The notes: generated by a model not told the origin, from the sequence alone. 64,000 bases of DNA from JABCZS01 sp041660525 (GCA_041660525.1 JBAZWD010000005.1:1-64000); one strand, 5' to 3'; counted from the first letter of the stretch, positions 28,591-37,832 are shown. Program-made: numbers and translations.

Positions 28591-31176
28591 TTATTTTCTA
28601 AACGTCTTATTTAGTGTATGCGTGGACTGATAATCATCGATGATGCTTAAACTAACATGATTGGGTGATTCAGGCTCATGTCCACTTTGTAAAAAATCAA
28701 AAGAAAAACTGTTAAGCAACGGAAGTGCTAAAATATCTAAAGTAATATTAGAATAATCTTTCCAATTTAAAGATGACCCCTTAAAATGCTCAGATAGAAT
28801 TAGTACAAACTTATCGTTGAATTTTTCATTCTTGGCTAAACATAGCCTATATTCACTCATAGCTGTCCTCCAATGATTCTCTCCAAATTGTTTTTTTATA
28901 ATAGGATAAGCTTTTTCTAGGCAAGTTACTCCTTTTTGAGTAAAGCCCTGTTTAATATAAAAAACACCAAGACTATGATCGACAATTGCTGTACACCATC
29001 CGTTTTCAGTAAAGTGGCGACTTATTATATCTTTTGATTTCAATAATAAATTCTCCTGCATTACTTTATCGTCTTCATAAGTATTTGCTAAATCATGGTA
29101 ATCAAAAGCAGTATACCAATGATCTTCTCCAAAATGACTTTTATTAATTCTTAAAGCTACCTTTAATAATTCTCTCTTGGCCTGCATGCCATCTAAATAC
29201 CCCGTAGCATTAGCAAGTGCATGTATAGTGATAGTAATACGCCAATGCTCCTTCCCAAAATTTTCTTCATATATTTTAAGCGATTGGTTGAGACGGGTTT
29301 TCCCCTCATGAAAATTTCCAAGTTCATTATTTGCAATCCCTAAGTTGTGTAGTGTGCTTGCGATCGCCAATGTGTTTTCTGCAAATTTGTCTTCAGTAAT
29401 AGCAAGACTTTTTTGCAAATATTCTTTTTGTGCCTTAGGATTACCTTTTGCACAACAAATATTACCGAGTTCATCATATACCATTGCTACTCGCCAATCT
29501 TCTTCTCCAAAGCATTTTCGCAATATTTTCAATACTTCGTTAAATATTTTTTCTTGTTCATCAACTTTTCCTAAATCTCCAGAAGCAATGCCTAGATCAT
29601 TTAGTGCAAGAGCTGTTCCCCAGTGGTTCTCACCAAGACTGTCTTTTGCAATATTCAATAAATTAATATAGTGTTTTTCTGCCTCTGCGGCTCTTCCACT
29701 TATCCGCATTTCTGTCACTGCTAATATTTTCAATAAATCATGAATTAATCCGACTGCACTTAATTTATGAGTGCTCATTGTTTTAAATGCCGGCTCTGCT
29801 GATAAATTAATCTCTATAAGATGCTTGCCCGGCTGACGATTGCCTAATGTTAAAGATTTATTATTTAAATTCAGATTTACCTGTACATTGTCCCATAAAC
29901 TTTGAAAATGTATAGATAGATTTTTAATCGCATCATACCATGGTGCGGAATTGGTTTTAGATTCGTAGTAATGATTTCTAAAATTAATAAGCAAGCCTGA
30001 AATTGTCTCTTCTTTATTTTCCAAAAAACAAATCCTGTATACTAACTGTGTTAAACGGTGCGTGGTTACACTTCTGTTTTCTTTATTATATTCCTCTTGC
30101 TTATTTCCAGTATAAATCAAGCCAAATTCGAACAAAGGACGTAGATACTTATCAAAATCTTCATCTGGATATAAAACGTGAAAATATTTTTCTAAAAAAT
30201 CTATTGGTATTTGAGTTGGGTGTAGAAATGAACATGCTTCCATAATGCTTAATGTTTTCTGATAATTGTTGACGGATTCTTTCAAAGAATCTACGCAGCC
30301 TTTTACTGTTAAAAATATATTTTTTTGATGTGGATCATCAGCTGGCATTGAGATATTAAGATATGATTTAGAATTTTTCTGAAAGTTTTTGATATATTTA
30401 TTCGGCGTCATTCCAACACCTTCTTTGATAGCGTGTGCAGCTTGAGTCAGAGCTAATGGGAAGCCATCAAGAATCGTGTTTAATTGATTGGCCTCCTCTT
30501 CAGTGATATCTTTTCCAATATAATTTGATAAATATTTCACTCCTTCATCAGGAGAAAATGGTTCTAATGTTATTTTTAAGTACCCATCTGGCGCTCCCGT
30601 TGAATCACGAGAAGTGATAAGGGTATGCCATATTTTGGAAATATTAATCTCGCGCAGAGCAGACGTATAAGGAACAACATCTTTCAGCTGATTCACATTG
30701 TCAAAAACTAATAAACAAGGAGTTAATCCTAACAGAGACATTCTCTCATATATATTTTTTATAATAACAGAGATCTCTGGAGCTAGTTGGACTTCATGAT
30801 AAAGAAGTCCGAGCTTTTCTGCTAATTTTTTCCATTCTGCATTGATATCAACATCTGCGTCTATCCAAATAACAGCTTTATATGTTTCATTATCTAGCGC
30901 GTCATTAGCAAATTTAAGAGCTAATTGTGTCTTCCCAATACCCCCTAATCCAATAATTCGCTGTGCTATTACAGTAGTGTGATTTTCTTTAAAATTATCT
31001 CTTAATTTAACTAAGTCATTTACCCGTCCTTCAAAATGTTCTCTAGGCTTAATAAGCTGCCATCGAGATATTTCAGCAATGTTTATTGATGACGGAAAAA
31101 TAGATGCTTGTGCAGCTAATACATTGGTCTGATTACTGTTTGCAAGTGCACTTGAAGTCGAGTCGTCTGTTAATTC
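28591..31176 (-). CDS. NB-ARC/TPR portion of a lipase-NB-ARC-TPR protein (-1 frame)
   Basis: This frame codes for 861 residues from the slippery site at 31176-31182. It contains Walker A GLGGIGKTQ (codons at 30928-30951), a CLLVFDN Walker B (near 30715), an LITSRDS motif and the GFPLAL motif of NB-ARC ATPases. At least six kinesin-light-chain type TPRs follow (ALNDLGIASGDLGK, TLHNLGIANNELGN). Crucially, no ATG, GTG or TTG occurs in this frame between the site at 31176 and the Walker A; the first ATG (30741) lies after it and would yield a dead ATPase. The part is therefore best read as the second half of a roughly 1,430-aa fusion with the lipase, expressed by -1 frameshifting, or as a gene broken by an indel. 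Confidence 0.75.
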   Translation of the reverse strand, partial: ELTDDSTSSALANSNQTNVLAAQASIFPSSINIAEISRWQLIKPREHFEGRVNDLVKLRDNFKENHTTVIAQRIIGLGGIGKTQLALKFANDALDNETYKAVIWIDADVDINAEWKKLAEKLGLLYHEVQLAPEISVIIKNIYERMSLLGLTPCLLVFDNVNQLKDVVPYTSALREINISKIWHTLITSRDSTGAPDGYLKITLEPFSPDEGVKYLSNYIGKDITEEEANQLNTILDGFPLALTQAAHAIKEGVGMTPNKYIKNFQKNSKSYLNISMPADDPHQKNIFLTVKGCVDSLKESVNNYQKTLSIMEACSFLHPTQIPIDFLEKYFHVLYPDEDFDKYLRPLFEFGLIYTGNKQEEYNKENRSVTTHRLTQLVYRICFLENKEETISGLLINFRNHYYESKTNSAPWYDAIKNLSIHFQSLWDNVQVNLNLNNKSLTLGNRQPGKHLIEINLSAEPAFKTMSTHKLSAVGLIHDLLKILAVTEMRISGRAAEAEKHYINLLNIAKDSLGENHWGTALALNDLGIASGDLGKVDEQEKIFNEVLKILRKCFGEEDWRVAMVYDELGNICCAKGNPKAQKEYLQKSLAITEDKFAENTLAIASTLHNLGIANNELGNFHEGKTRLNQSLKIYEENFGKEHWRITITIHALANATGYLDGMQAKRELLKVALRINKSHFGEDHWYTAFDYHDLANTYEDDKVMQENLLLKSKDIISRHFTENGWCTAIVDHSLGVFYIKQGFTQKGVTCLEKAYPIIKKQFGENHWRTAMSEYRLCLAKNEKFNDKFVLILSEHFKGSSLNWKDYSNITLDILALPLLNSFSFDFLQSGHEPESPNHVSLSIIDDYQSTHTLNKTFRK

Positions 31177-32888
31177 TTTTTTTTTAAAGTATTATTCGTA
31201 TCAGTGGTATGTTGAGATTCTGTAATAGTGAGTTTAAATTCACCATCGTTGATTGGGGTAACATAGTCAGGATCACTCGTTTTAAGATGAGTCTCAAAAG
31301 TTGTCTCCTTGTTTCCTGGATGACCATCTTGCAAGAATTTTTGCATGGTCGGATTATTTAATGCTGCTATAGGCATGGTTATATCAACTTTTCCTCTCGT
31401 CATCGCAGCTCTTACGGAGGGATCTGCATAAAGTATATGATGCGTGCTAGCAGTACTGCTACTCTGTGCAGCTTTCTGTAGCAATCCATCAAATAAGTCA
31501 AAACTTTCTTTAAAAAAATTGGGACATAAAAGTTCAACATGCAATAAGTAATGCGCTAAATTTTCTTGATTTTTTGCCTTTAGTATTTTTACCGTTGATT
31601 GTGGAATATTTTCAAATTGCAACTGTTCTAACAACATAGGTAGTTGTGTCTGCCCTTTTTTTGAAAAATTCATATGTAACAAGTCAATCCCAGCCTTCCC
31701 TGCTACTTGTATGACGTTGTTATAGTAATTTAAAAAAGTAATTGTTTCGTTTTGAAACATAGAAGTTTTAATCACATAAACATTTTCTTTTGCTGGCAAA
31801 TAGTTCGCATCGTATTCTAATTGATAAGCCTGTTCAAGATCTAATACGCCTACATGTATATTTGTTGTTTGAATTCTATCCGCTAAGGTATCAAAACTTT
31901 TCAGCTCACGATTGTCAGTCTTAAACACATAATCTTTGAGCAAACCTAAAATACCTATAGCCGTTAAAGAACGCTTACTCCCATCCTGCCATACAGTTAC
32001 TGGCCAGGAATGCATTTTTTTAACTCGTTTAGCTCGCCCAGTTTGTGCATTAAATTGCGCAAGCAATTCAGTCATATCATGGGTTTCTTCAGTGTAGCGA
32101 ATTAAATCTTTTAAGCCTAAAGTTGTAGGACTTAAAATAGCATCTTTCACACTATAGCTTTTCGCAGGCTTAAAATCAAAACGACATTGATATACTGTAC
32201 CTAGATGTCGATTAGCAGTATTAATCATATTAGGTGCAGATACATAGTTGGTGATATTTAGTTCATCCAGATTAACTAAAGGTTGAAGATTAGGGGAAAT
32301 GTTTTCCAGCATACGTGCAGCACCTGGGCTTTCAAAAGCAACTGTTTTTGCGTGCACAGTTTTAAGTTCTTGTTTTTTAATTGCTTCATAAATATGGAAT
32401 AAAGCTATTTGTGAGAGCCAGCCACCTAATGAATGGCCAACGGACGTAACGCTAATATGAGCACCTTCAAATTCTTTCAATGTTGTTAGTACAAATTCTT
32501 TTGCTGCCACCATTTGACTGCCCGGATGACCTCTGACAATACTCATCATATCCATGCTAATATCATTACTTTGTGATCGCTCTGTACCGCGATGTGCGAT
32601 TACTAAATGCCTGTTTTCTGCATGCCAATAAACCGCGGCATCATAGCCACTTTCTTTATCGCTGCCCACTCTGAGCAACTGCCAGCCTTGCAATAATTGA
32701 TGCATACCAAAATCTTTCTCATAAACAACGTGAGAGAAATAAGCACAGACATAATCACTAGGGTAAATAAAAAATTGACCATAAGTAGTGGATTCTTGTT
32801 GTTTGCGTGCGTTTAAAGCTTCTAGCGCATTGCCTCTTGCTTGATGAAGTCTGATCTCAAAGCCATAATTTGTTATAATTAGAGGCAT
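31170..32888 (-). CDS. Lipase portion of a lipase-NB-ARC-TPR protein
   Basis: A 572-aa class 3 lipase-type alpha/beta hydrolase. The nucleophile elbow is GHSLGG (residues 151-156, Ser153), preceded by LVIAHRGTE and followed by TVAFESPGAARM. It is homologous to the N-terminus of the lipase-NACHT protein at 16381, including the NMINTANRHLGTVYQC segment (there NLINSCNLHLGSLYRL). Residues 380-570 are a less conserved linker. The frame ends LKKKN at a TAA immediately after a run of nine A, where an in-phase A AAA AAG heptamer allows passage into the NB-ARC frame. The gene would give either a free 572-aa lipase or the long fusion. No signal peptide is seen. Confidence 0.8.
   Translation of the reverse strand: MPLIITNYGFEIRLHQARGNALEALNARKQQESTTYGQFFIYPSDYVCAYFSHVVYEKDFGMHQLLQGWQLLRVGSDKESGYDAAVYWHAENRHLVIAHRGTERSQSNDISMDMMSIVRGHPGSQMVAAKEFVLTTLKEFEGAHISVTSVGHSLGGWLSQIALFHIYEAIKKQELKTVHAKTVAFESPGAARMLENISPNLQPLVNLDELNITNYVSAPNMINTANRHLGTVYQCRFDFKPAKSYSVKDAILSPTTLGLKDLIRYTEETHDMTELLAQFNAQTGRAKRVKKMHSWPVTVWQDGSKRSLTAIGILGLLKDYVFKTDNRELKSFDTLADRIQTTNIHVGVLDLEQAYQLEYDANYLPAKENVYVIKTSMFQNETITFLNYYNNVIQVAGKAGIDLLHMNFSKKGQTQLPMLLEQLQFENIPQSTVKILKAKNQENLAHYLLHVELLCPNFFKESFDLFDGLLQKAAQSSSTASTHHILYADPSVRAAMTRGKVDITMPIAALNNPTMQKFLQDGHPGNKETTFETHLKTSDPDYVTPINDGEFKLTITESQHTTDTNNTLKKKN
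31176..31182 (-). promoter_or_regulatory. Candidate programmed -1 frameshift site
   Basis: On the minus strand the lipase frame reads TTA AAA AAA AAG AAT TAA. The heptamer A AAA AAG is in the correct phase for tandem -1 slippage, as in E. coli dnaX and IS3-family elements, and the zero-frame stop follows one codon later. After slippage the next codon is GAA in the NB-ARC frame. The nine-A run (31177-31185) could also allow transcriptional slippage. A CAAGTGCACTTG palindrome lies shortly downstream; no upstream Shine-Dalgarno-like stimulator is seen. Confidence 0.6.
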
Positions 32889-33189
32889 TAGTTTTTTCCT
32901 TATCTTAACCTAACGATAGATTTGACTAAATTTCACTACATTTTATCTAACCATAATTTTATCAGTTAGTCAAACGTATATTTTGTGGGTTTTACTTGAT
33001 TGAAAGCGAAGATTTATGCAACCTGAAATATTGTATAATCACTACCAAAGTATTTTTAGAGAGAACTACTTATGTTTTAAATTTCTAAAAATTATTGGCA
33101 AAAACATACCCTGTTCTTTAATAACCAAATTTTTTGAAACATCATTTTAAGTTTCTTCTTTCAAGTGGGAGGCAAATATATAAATCTTA
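32889..33189. other. Intergenic region upstream of the lipase gene
   Basis: No gene is visible. A TATAAT occurs near 33034 on the plus strand but leads to no ORF. The region must hold the leftward lipase promoter, which I cannot place. Confidence 0.3.
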
Positions 33190-33999
33190 TCAAGGAAGAT
33201 TATAAAAAGCTTTTAAAGAACACTCTTTTTGAAATCCTAGATTTTCGCATAAATTTTTTGCCATGTTGGCAGATGTTAATTGACCTACTGCTATTTTAAT
33301 TCCATCGCCTCTTCCTTCAACACAAGCTCTTTGAATAAGTGCGGTGCATATGCCATTATTTCGAAATTCAGGTAGCGTTGCACCATTATACAATCCAATT
33401 ACGTTAGAATGTGTATAACTTGATAAAGTTGCTATCGGCCTTTGATTTAAAAAGCATAAATAATGTTTAAAGATTCCACCATCACCCCATTTCAGCATAT
33501 TAAAGCAATCTTTTTTAACCTCACCGCTCAATCCAAAAACACTTGTGAATGTGTCAATAAAATCATTATATTCACCATCATTAGTTACTGTTTTTATAAA
33601 AAAATCTTTATCTAAATTTATTTTCAGTGTTTCATATGACATGATATTAGCTGCAATGCCAGTATATTCTTCTTCGTGTTGAAAACCATATTTATTTAGA
33701 ATTTCCAATATGGAGGCAGGTGGCTGTGTTTGCTGCAACCACCACAAAGTAAGTCCAACTTTGTCTCGCTGAAACAATGGCATAATTTTAGAAAGGTAGT
33801 CATAATATGCAGCTTCATCCGCAGGTCTTTCACAAAATACTCCATTAAATAATGGAAGAGCTGAGCCACTATAATAACTACAAAAATTTTCATCTATGAT
33901 TAGCTCAGTTAAGTTTTTGTTATTTAAAGCGGTAGCTTGTCTTAGCATGCTCGTCATATTATTGATAATGTGCCCACTTAATAAATATTCATTTTTCAT
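33190..33999 (-). CDS. GNAT-family N-acetyltransferase
   Basis: A 269-aa protein whose second half is a GNAT domain: the PIATLSSYTHSNVIGLYNGA strands, the acetyl-CoA binding loop region FRNNGICTALIQRACVEG (about 212-229) and the LCENLGFQKE element near the end. The N-terminal half is a diverged GNAT-like or accessory domain (GLTLWWLQQTQPPASILEIL). The acceptor is unknown. The ATG overlaps the stop of the upstream haem-oxygenase-like gene by 4 bases, so the two are translationally coupled and probably share a pathway, such as modification of a small molecule made or consumed by the partner. Confidence 0.7.
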   Translation of the reverse strand: MKNEYLLSGHIINNMTSMLRQATALNNKNLTELIIDENFCSYYSGSALPLFNGVFCERPADEAAYYDYLSKIMPLFQRDKVGLTLWWLQQTQPPASILEILNKYGFQHEEEYTGIAANIMSYETLKINLDKDFFIKTVTNDGEYNDFIDTFTSVFGLSGEVKKDCFNMLKWGDGGIFKHYLCFLNQRPIATLSSYTHSNVIGLYNGATLPEFRNNGICTALIQRACVEGRGDGIKIAVGQLTSANMAKNLCENLGFQKECSLKAFYNLP

Positions 34000-34658
34000 T
34001 TTAAATCCTCTTGTAACATTACACTCGCTAGGTTTTCATAAAATTGATCAATATAGTCAAGACAGGTCTTACTAATATTCTTAATTTCACTATATTCTTT
34101 TTTGAAAAAATAATGATCTGCAGCTTTTAATCCATCCGCCGCATGATATTGGTCTAGTTCAATGTGCTTATAGAGAACGGAGAGGAAATCAGAGGCCGTT
34201 GGATCTAGTTTTTTCAATCTATCCAGCAAAATAGGTCCTAGAAGTATTAAACTGTACTCGGCAGTTAGCATATAAATTATGTAGTATCTAACATCTGTCT
34301 TAATCAAGAATTCAAGATATTTCATTAAATCTAAAATAGTAGGCGTTAGGAAGTTTTTATTTATTTTATCTGCGGGCGATCCTAAGGCTTTGATATCGTT
34401 AAAGGCCCACATGTCATGCCCTAACTCTTCTTTATGCTTCTCAGAAAAAAGTAAAGACAATTCTTTATTATTAGAAAGTTTAATGCATAGTTTTAGATGT
34501 TTAGAAGTTGTTTGCAATGCATAAGCATAATTGTGAAGCAGATGCATAATATGATTCTTTGTAATTTTCCCTTCCCCTGCAAAAATAAAAAATTTATTTT
34601 CATTGATGATTTCATCAGCTTTTTTTTCTATAATATATTTCAATTCATGAGAAATCAT
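33996..34658 (-). CDS. Haem-oxygenase-fold (TENA/CADD-like) protein
   Basis: An all-helical 220-aa protein. I chose the ATG at 34658, which has a purine-rich AAGAGGGG site upstream, over the earlier in-frame ATG at 34760 whose extension is Cys- and Tyr-rich and unlike the family. Metal-ligand style residues occur as EKHKEELGHDMW (about 70-81) and a later HIELDQYHAADG helix (about 165-176), the spacing of haem-oxygenase-like di-iron enzymes such as CADD and related redox proteins. It is followed directly by the GNAT gene. Substrate unknown. Thiaminase or amine-biosynthesis type roles are possible, but the sequence alone does not decide. Confidence 0.55.
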   Translation of the reverse strand: MISHELKYIIEKKADEIINENKFFIFAGEGKITKNHIMHLLHNYAYALQTTSKHLKLCIKLSNNKELSLLFSEKHKEELGHDMWAFNDIKALGSPADKINKNFLTPTILDLMKYLEFLIKTDVRYYIIYMLTAEYSLILLGPILLDRLKKLDPTASDFLSVLYKHIELDQYHAADGLKAADHYFFKKEYSEIKNISKTCLDYIDQFYENLASVMLQEDLK

Positions 34659-34830
34659 TTTAATGCCCCTCTTATTAAAGTTAGTTTTAAAATCGAAGCA
34701 CACATAAATACATGCAAGACAACATATGCTATAATTATCAGAGCGGAGTATAAAATACAAGTAAATTTTGGAGATGAAAAAATGCCACTATAAAGATAAA
34801 ATATAAGATATCATCAAAAACTGTCGACAG

Positions 34831-34992
34831 ATGAGGGCTGGCTGGCAAGATCGCTGCGCTGCACAGTTTTGGTTTACACCAAAATATGCAAACTCCGATG
34901 GTAAGCTCCAGCTCTCGTTATTGTCAAAAACTGATAAATCTATTGGCCATTTAATGACCCAATCTAAACAAATGGAAAGAAAAATAATCTAG
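34831..34992 (+). pseudogene. 53-codon gene remnant
   Basis: A frame open from about 34807 encodes MRAGWQDRCAAQFWFTPKYA and continues to SIGHLMTQSKQMERKII before TAG. It lacks a ribosome site and a recognisable family but has gene-like composition and a higher GC content than its surroundings. The DNA after it, to the next gene at 35171, contains a GC-rich patch (35040-35090) and no other signal. Confidence 0.3.
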
Positions 34993-35170
34993 CCCCGAAC
35001 TTCCGGGCACGTCAGTTTAGAATAAAAAAGTGGCGATGATCCTTCCCCTTAGGAGGGGGGCGCACTATCCCCTGTGCCACCGGGGCAAAGAGTCTGTTAT
35101 TATACTGCTATCGCTAATAAAGCTGCAAACAAAAGATATTTTAATTCATTACATTGAACAAGAGGAATTC

Positions 35171-36880
35171 ATGAGAGTATTCAAAAATAAACTACAAATA
35201 ACTGATTCAAAATATGAATTTTCTGCATTAGAATTGATTGTTAAATCAACTGAAGTCATTAAAAACTACGCCGCTAAACTTAACGAAATGCCACCAGGTA
35301 AAGGCACGCTCGATGAACCCTATGTCTTTGAAAATCAGGAAAGTCTATTTTATTTAACATTAAAAATATCTGAATTGCCGCAAAATAAAAACTCAATTTA
35401 TTTCAAGGTGGGAGGCAGAACTATTCGTTTAAATCAAAAAAATAATTATGTATCTGATTGTTCACAAAAAGAATTGACAATAAAAGAGTCTGAGCTCAGA
35501 ACAATATTTAATAAAAAAATCAAAGACGGTTTACCCAAAAATATAACGGATGATGAAGCAAAGTATGCGTTACTTAAAAATTATTTTTCTGACGGTGAAT
35601 TAATATTCTATTTTCAAAATCTTACGGGGGGACCTCAGGCAAGAGTCAATGAATTACTCAATTTTATTTATGAATTAGAGCTCAGTTCACAATTTTATAA
35701 CCACGAAGGTGGAACAAGTCATATTGGAAATGAAAAACTCAAAATATATGCACCCAATGCAGGTAAAGTTTACTTCACATTTACTCAAAAAATCTGGAGG
35801 AACACTACCGTAAATGAAAATGGAGAGATCGATGAAACACCAACAGAAAAACAAGAACTACACAGAATTGAAGTGCCCGCAAATATATTGCCCATAAGCC
35901 TGGGCAAGCTGATTGATAGATTTTTCTACCTAGATAAAGATAAACAAGATTCAAAAATTGGCTATTATTTTATTCACGATGGCAAAGGACCTTCTTACCA
36001 AGAAATACATGATCGAAACTTTAATCATGCCATTGATGATCTTTTCATGTGGCATGAGATTTCAGGAGAAAAAAATATAAATGAGCGTATCAATATCTGT
36101 ATCACATCAATGATGCGATCAATTTTAAATAATAATCAAGAAATTAATCAAGAAATTAATCAAGAAATTAATCAAGAATTTTACACGCTACCTGTTAAGC
36201 AAGGTGATAAAACATTAAATTTACAATTTAAAAATCTTCTAATCAATAAGCATTATTTTTTAGGTACATTTCCATTACTTGTTTCCTGTTTATTTATCGC
36301 CGAAACGATTCGGAATCCATTGACCCACCTGAGCAACCTACTTTTAATTGATCTTATCGAACTTTACAATTTCCCTGCCTTTTTAAAGGGATTTGAAGGT
36401 TTAACACATGAAGAAATAAAAAATGAAGAAGATAATAAGCAAACTTTTTCCTGGGCTAATATTATTGGGCCAGATAGTAAAGAATCTTTGCATACGATGG
36501 CTCATGACAACTCATTTAAACCTGAGTTTGAAAATAATAAATGGAATATTTCAGCTAATTTTTCCCTCACCAGAGAAAAGGAATCAGATTTATTAATACG
36601 ATGGCTGGAGTTTAAACTGCGTCAACCGCTTGCTTTACTTGAAGTCAATAAAATCCTCCAAAATGAACAAGAACCCGAAACTGCTTTATTACATCTTATT
36701 GGCACATTTCTAGAAGAAAGGCTACAAGCCTACAATGAACCTCTTTATTTAGCGCAAGCTTTTATTGCCAGGTCCAATACCAAGTTACCCGTCATTTCTA
36801 CACCAAAAAAATCTAAGGAAGAACAAGAGAGCGCACAACATTTAAAAAATGAACTTCAGCAATCCATGAAAATAAACTGA
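35171..36880 (+). CDS. Unrecognised 569-aa protein with in-frame 12-bp repeats
   Basis: The ATG at 35171 is chosen because AGAGGA lies just before it; the earlier in-frame ATG at 35030 lacks a site and its extension is unlike the rest. The protein is soluble. The middle contains KVYFTFTQKIWRNTTV and an RFFYLDKDKQDSKIGYYFIH segment. A tandem INQE repeat sits near residues 323-337, and a hydrophobic HYFLGTFPLLVSCLFIAETI stretch at about 355-380 could be a membrane or buried helix. The end is charged and helical. No family is recognised. It lies in the 20-kb island beside defence-like genes and is followed by a hairpin terminator. Confidence 0.55.
   Translation: MRVFKNKLQITDSKYEFSALELIVKSTEVIKNYAAKLNEMPPGKGTLDEPYVFENQESLFYLTLKISELPQNKNSIYFKVGGRTIRLNQKNNYVSDCSQKELTIKESELRTIFNKKIKDGLPKNITDDEAKYALLKNYFSDGELIFYFQNLTGGPQARVNELLNFIYELELSSQFYNHEGGTSHIGNEKLKIYAPNAGKVYFTFTQKIWRNTTVNENGEIDETPTEKQELHRIEVPANILPISLGKLIDRFFYLDKDKQDSKIGYYFIHDGKGPSYQEIHDRNFNHAIDDLFMWHEISGEKNINERINICITSMMRSILNNNQEINQEINQEINQEFYTLPVKQGDKTLNLQFKNLLINKHYFLGTFPLLVSCLFIAETIRNPLTHLSNLLLIDLIELYNFPAFLKGFEGLTHEEIKNEEDNKQTFSWANIIGPDSKESLHTMAHDNSFKPEFENNKWNISANFSLTREKESDLLIRWLEFKLRQPLALLEVNKILQNEQEPETALLHLIGTFLEERLQAYNEPLYLAQAFIARSNTKLPVISTPKKSKEEQESAQHLKNELQQSMKIN
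36134..36180 (+). repeat. 12-bp in-frame tandem repeat
   Basis: The unit AATCAAGAAATT occurs three full times followed by an 11-base partial copy, encoding NQEI repeats inside the gene at 35171. As the unit is four codons long, changes in copy number would keep the frame. Confidence 0.9.
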
Positions 36881-36897
36881 TTAATTTCTCGAAGAAT

Positions 36898-36931
36898 ACC
36901 TCACTTAAGTCTTGTACAGTATAAGTGAGGT
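36898..36931 (+). terminator. Hairpin terminator after the 569-aa gene
   Basis: A perfect 10-bp stem, ACCTCACTTA and TAAGTGAGGT, with a 14-base loop, starts 18 bases after the stop codon and is followed by TTATTC. It fits a weak intrinsic terminator. Confidence 0.5.
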
Positions 36932-37097
36932 TTATTCGAATATTGGATTAGGGTTATTGTCTGCAGATGGTTTATACATTTAGCTACTTTTAAGTTCCAT
37001 AAAATGGCTTTTAAACGTAAACGTCCGGTCAACGACAGCCTTCTCGCATTAACCTAATCATGCTAAAAATCGATCTCAATCATGAATAGAGATCACT

Positions 37098-37433
37098 ATG
37101 CACCCTGTGTACGATAAAACCTTCGGCCGTAAGCGCTGCCGTGAACTGTGGCTTGATTTACTTGAGCAATACCAGGCCAGCGGTTTGTCTAAAAAAGATT
37201 TTGCAAAAAATAATGATATAAAATTAGATGATCTAAGTCGTTGGTATTTTCGATACAAGAAGAAAAAAGACAAGCCTAAATTCAGCGCGATTAAAATCAT
37301 CACGCCAGCTATACAAAATACTGGTCCGATAAAACTTAGAGTAAGTGACCGATATTGTCTCGAACTTTCTTCCGATTTTGATGCGGGAAAATTAGCTCGG
37401 ATATTAACCGTGATTGAGACCAGAGTATGCTAA
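37098..37433 (+). CDS. tnpA: IS66-family accessory protein TnpA
   Basis: A 111-aa protein with the IS66 OrfA pattern: a helix-turn-helix type opening (RCRELWLDLLEQYQASGLSK, then KKDFAKNNDIK) followed by SRWYFRYKKK and an LELSSDFDAGKLARIL end. In IS66 elements it is required with TnpB for transposition. It overlaps the tnpB remnant by 7 bases. The set is incomplete (tnpB frameshifted, tnpC truncated), so the element is inactive. Confidence 0.75.
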   Translation: MHPVYDKTFGRKRCRELWLDLLEQYQASGLSKKDFAKNNDIKLDDLSRWYFRYKKKKDKPKFSAIKIITPAIQNTGPIKLRVSDRYCLELSSDFDAGKLARILTVIETRVC

Positions 37434-37763
37434 TGCTTCCTTCTGGGCTAAAAATTTTTGTGCTTAATGAACCAGTGAATATGCATAAATTCTTTGATGG
37501 ATTAGCGGCCTTGGCACAAACGGAATTTAAAAAGAATGCATTAAATGGCGATTTATTTGTATTTTTTAATCGTCCCTGTGACAAGGTTAAAGTATTACAA
37601 TTTGATAGAACAGGTTTTTTCCATATGGTATAAACGTCTAGAGAAAGGCCGCTTTCGATTACCAAAAATGCAGCAAAAAACTTATACGTTGAGTACCAGT
37701 GATTTTAATTTGTTATTGGAGGGCATGGATTTAGTCTATCGACGCCATGTATCTGAAATTTAA
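37427..37763 (+). pseudogene. tnpB: IS66 TnpB, frameshifted
   Basis: The first frame gives the TnpB N-terminus (LPSGLKIFVLNEPVNMHKFF, then GDLFVFFNRPCDKVKVLQFD) and stops after RTGFFHMV. The other frame resumes with SIWYKRLEKGRFRLP, the family WYKRLEKGRF core, and reads to 37763. The shift is in a run of six T near 37615, an indel in a homopolymer. Confidence 0.8.
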
Positions 37764-37832
37764 GCGATAGATCGCACGCAAAATAGCTATTAGATCACAG
37801 TGATTTTTCATCTACTGTGATACGCTTAAGCC

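Noticed and set aside
28591..30741. A stand-alone 716-aa TPR protein starting at the ATG at 30741
   Set aside because: That ATG lies downstream of the Walker A motif; the frame upstream is clearly NB-ARC coding, so the ATG is internal.
36134..36180. CRISPR-like array
   Set aside because: The 12-bp units have no spacers and lie inside a coding frame; no CRISPR array or cas gene was seen in the window.
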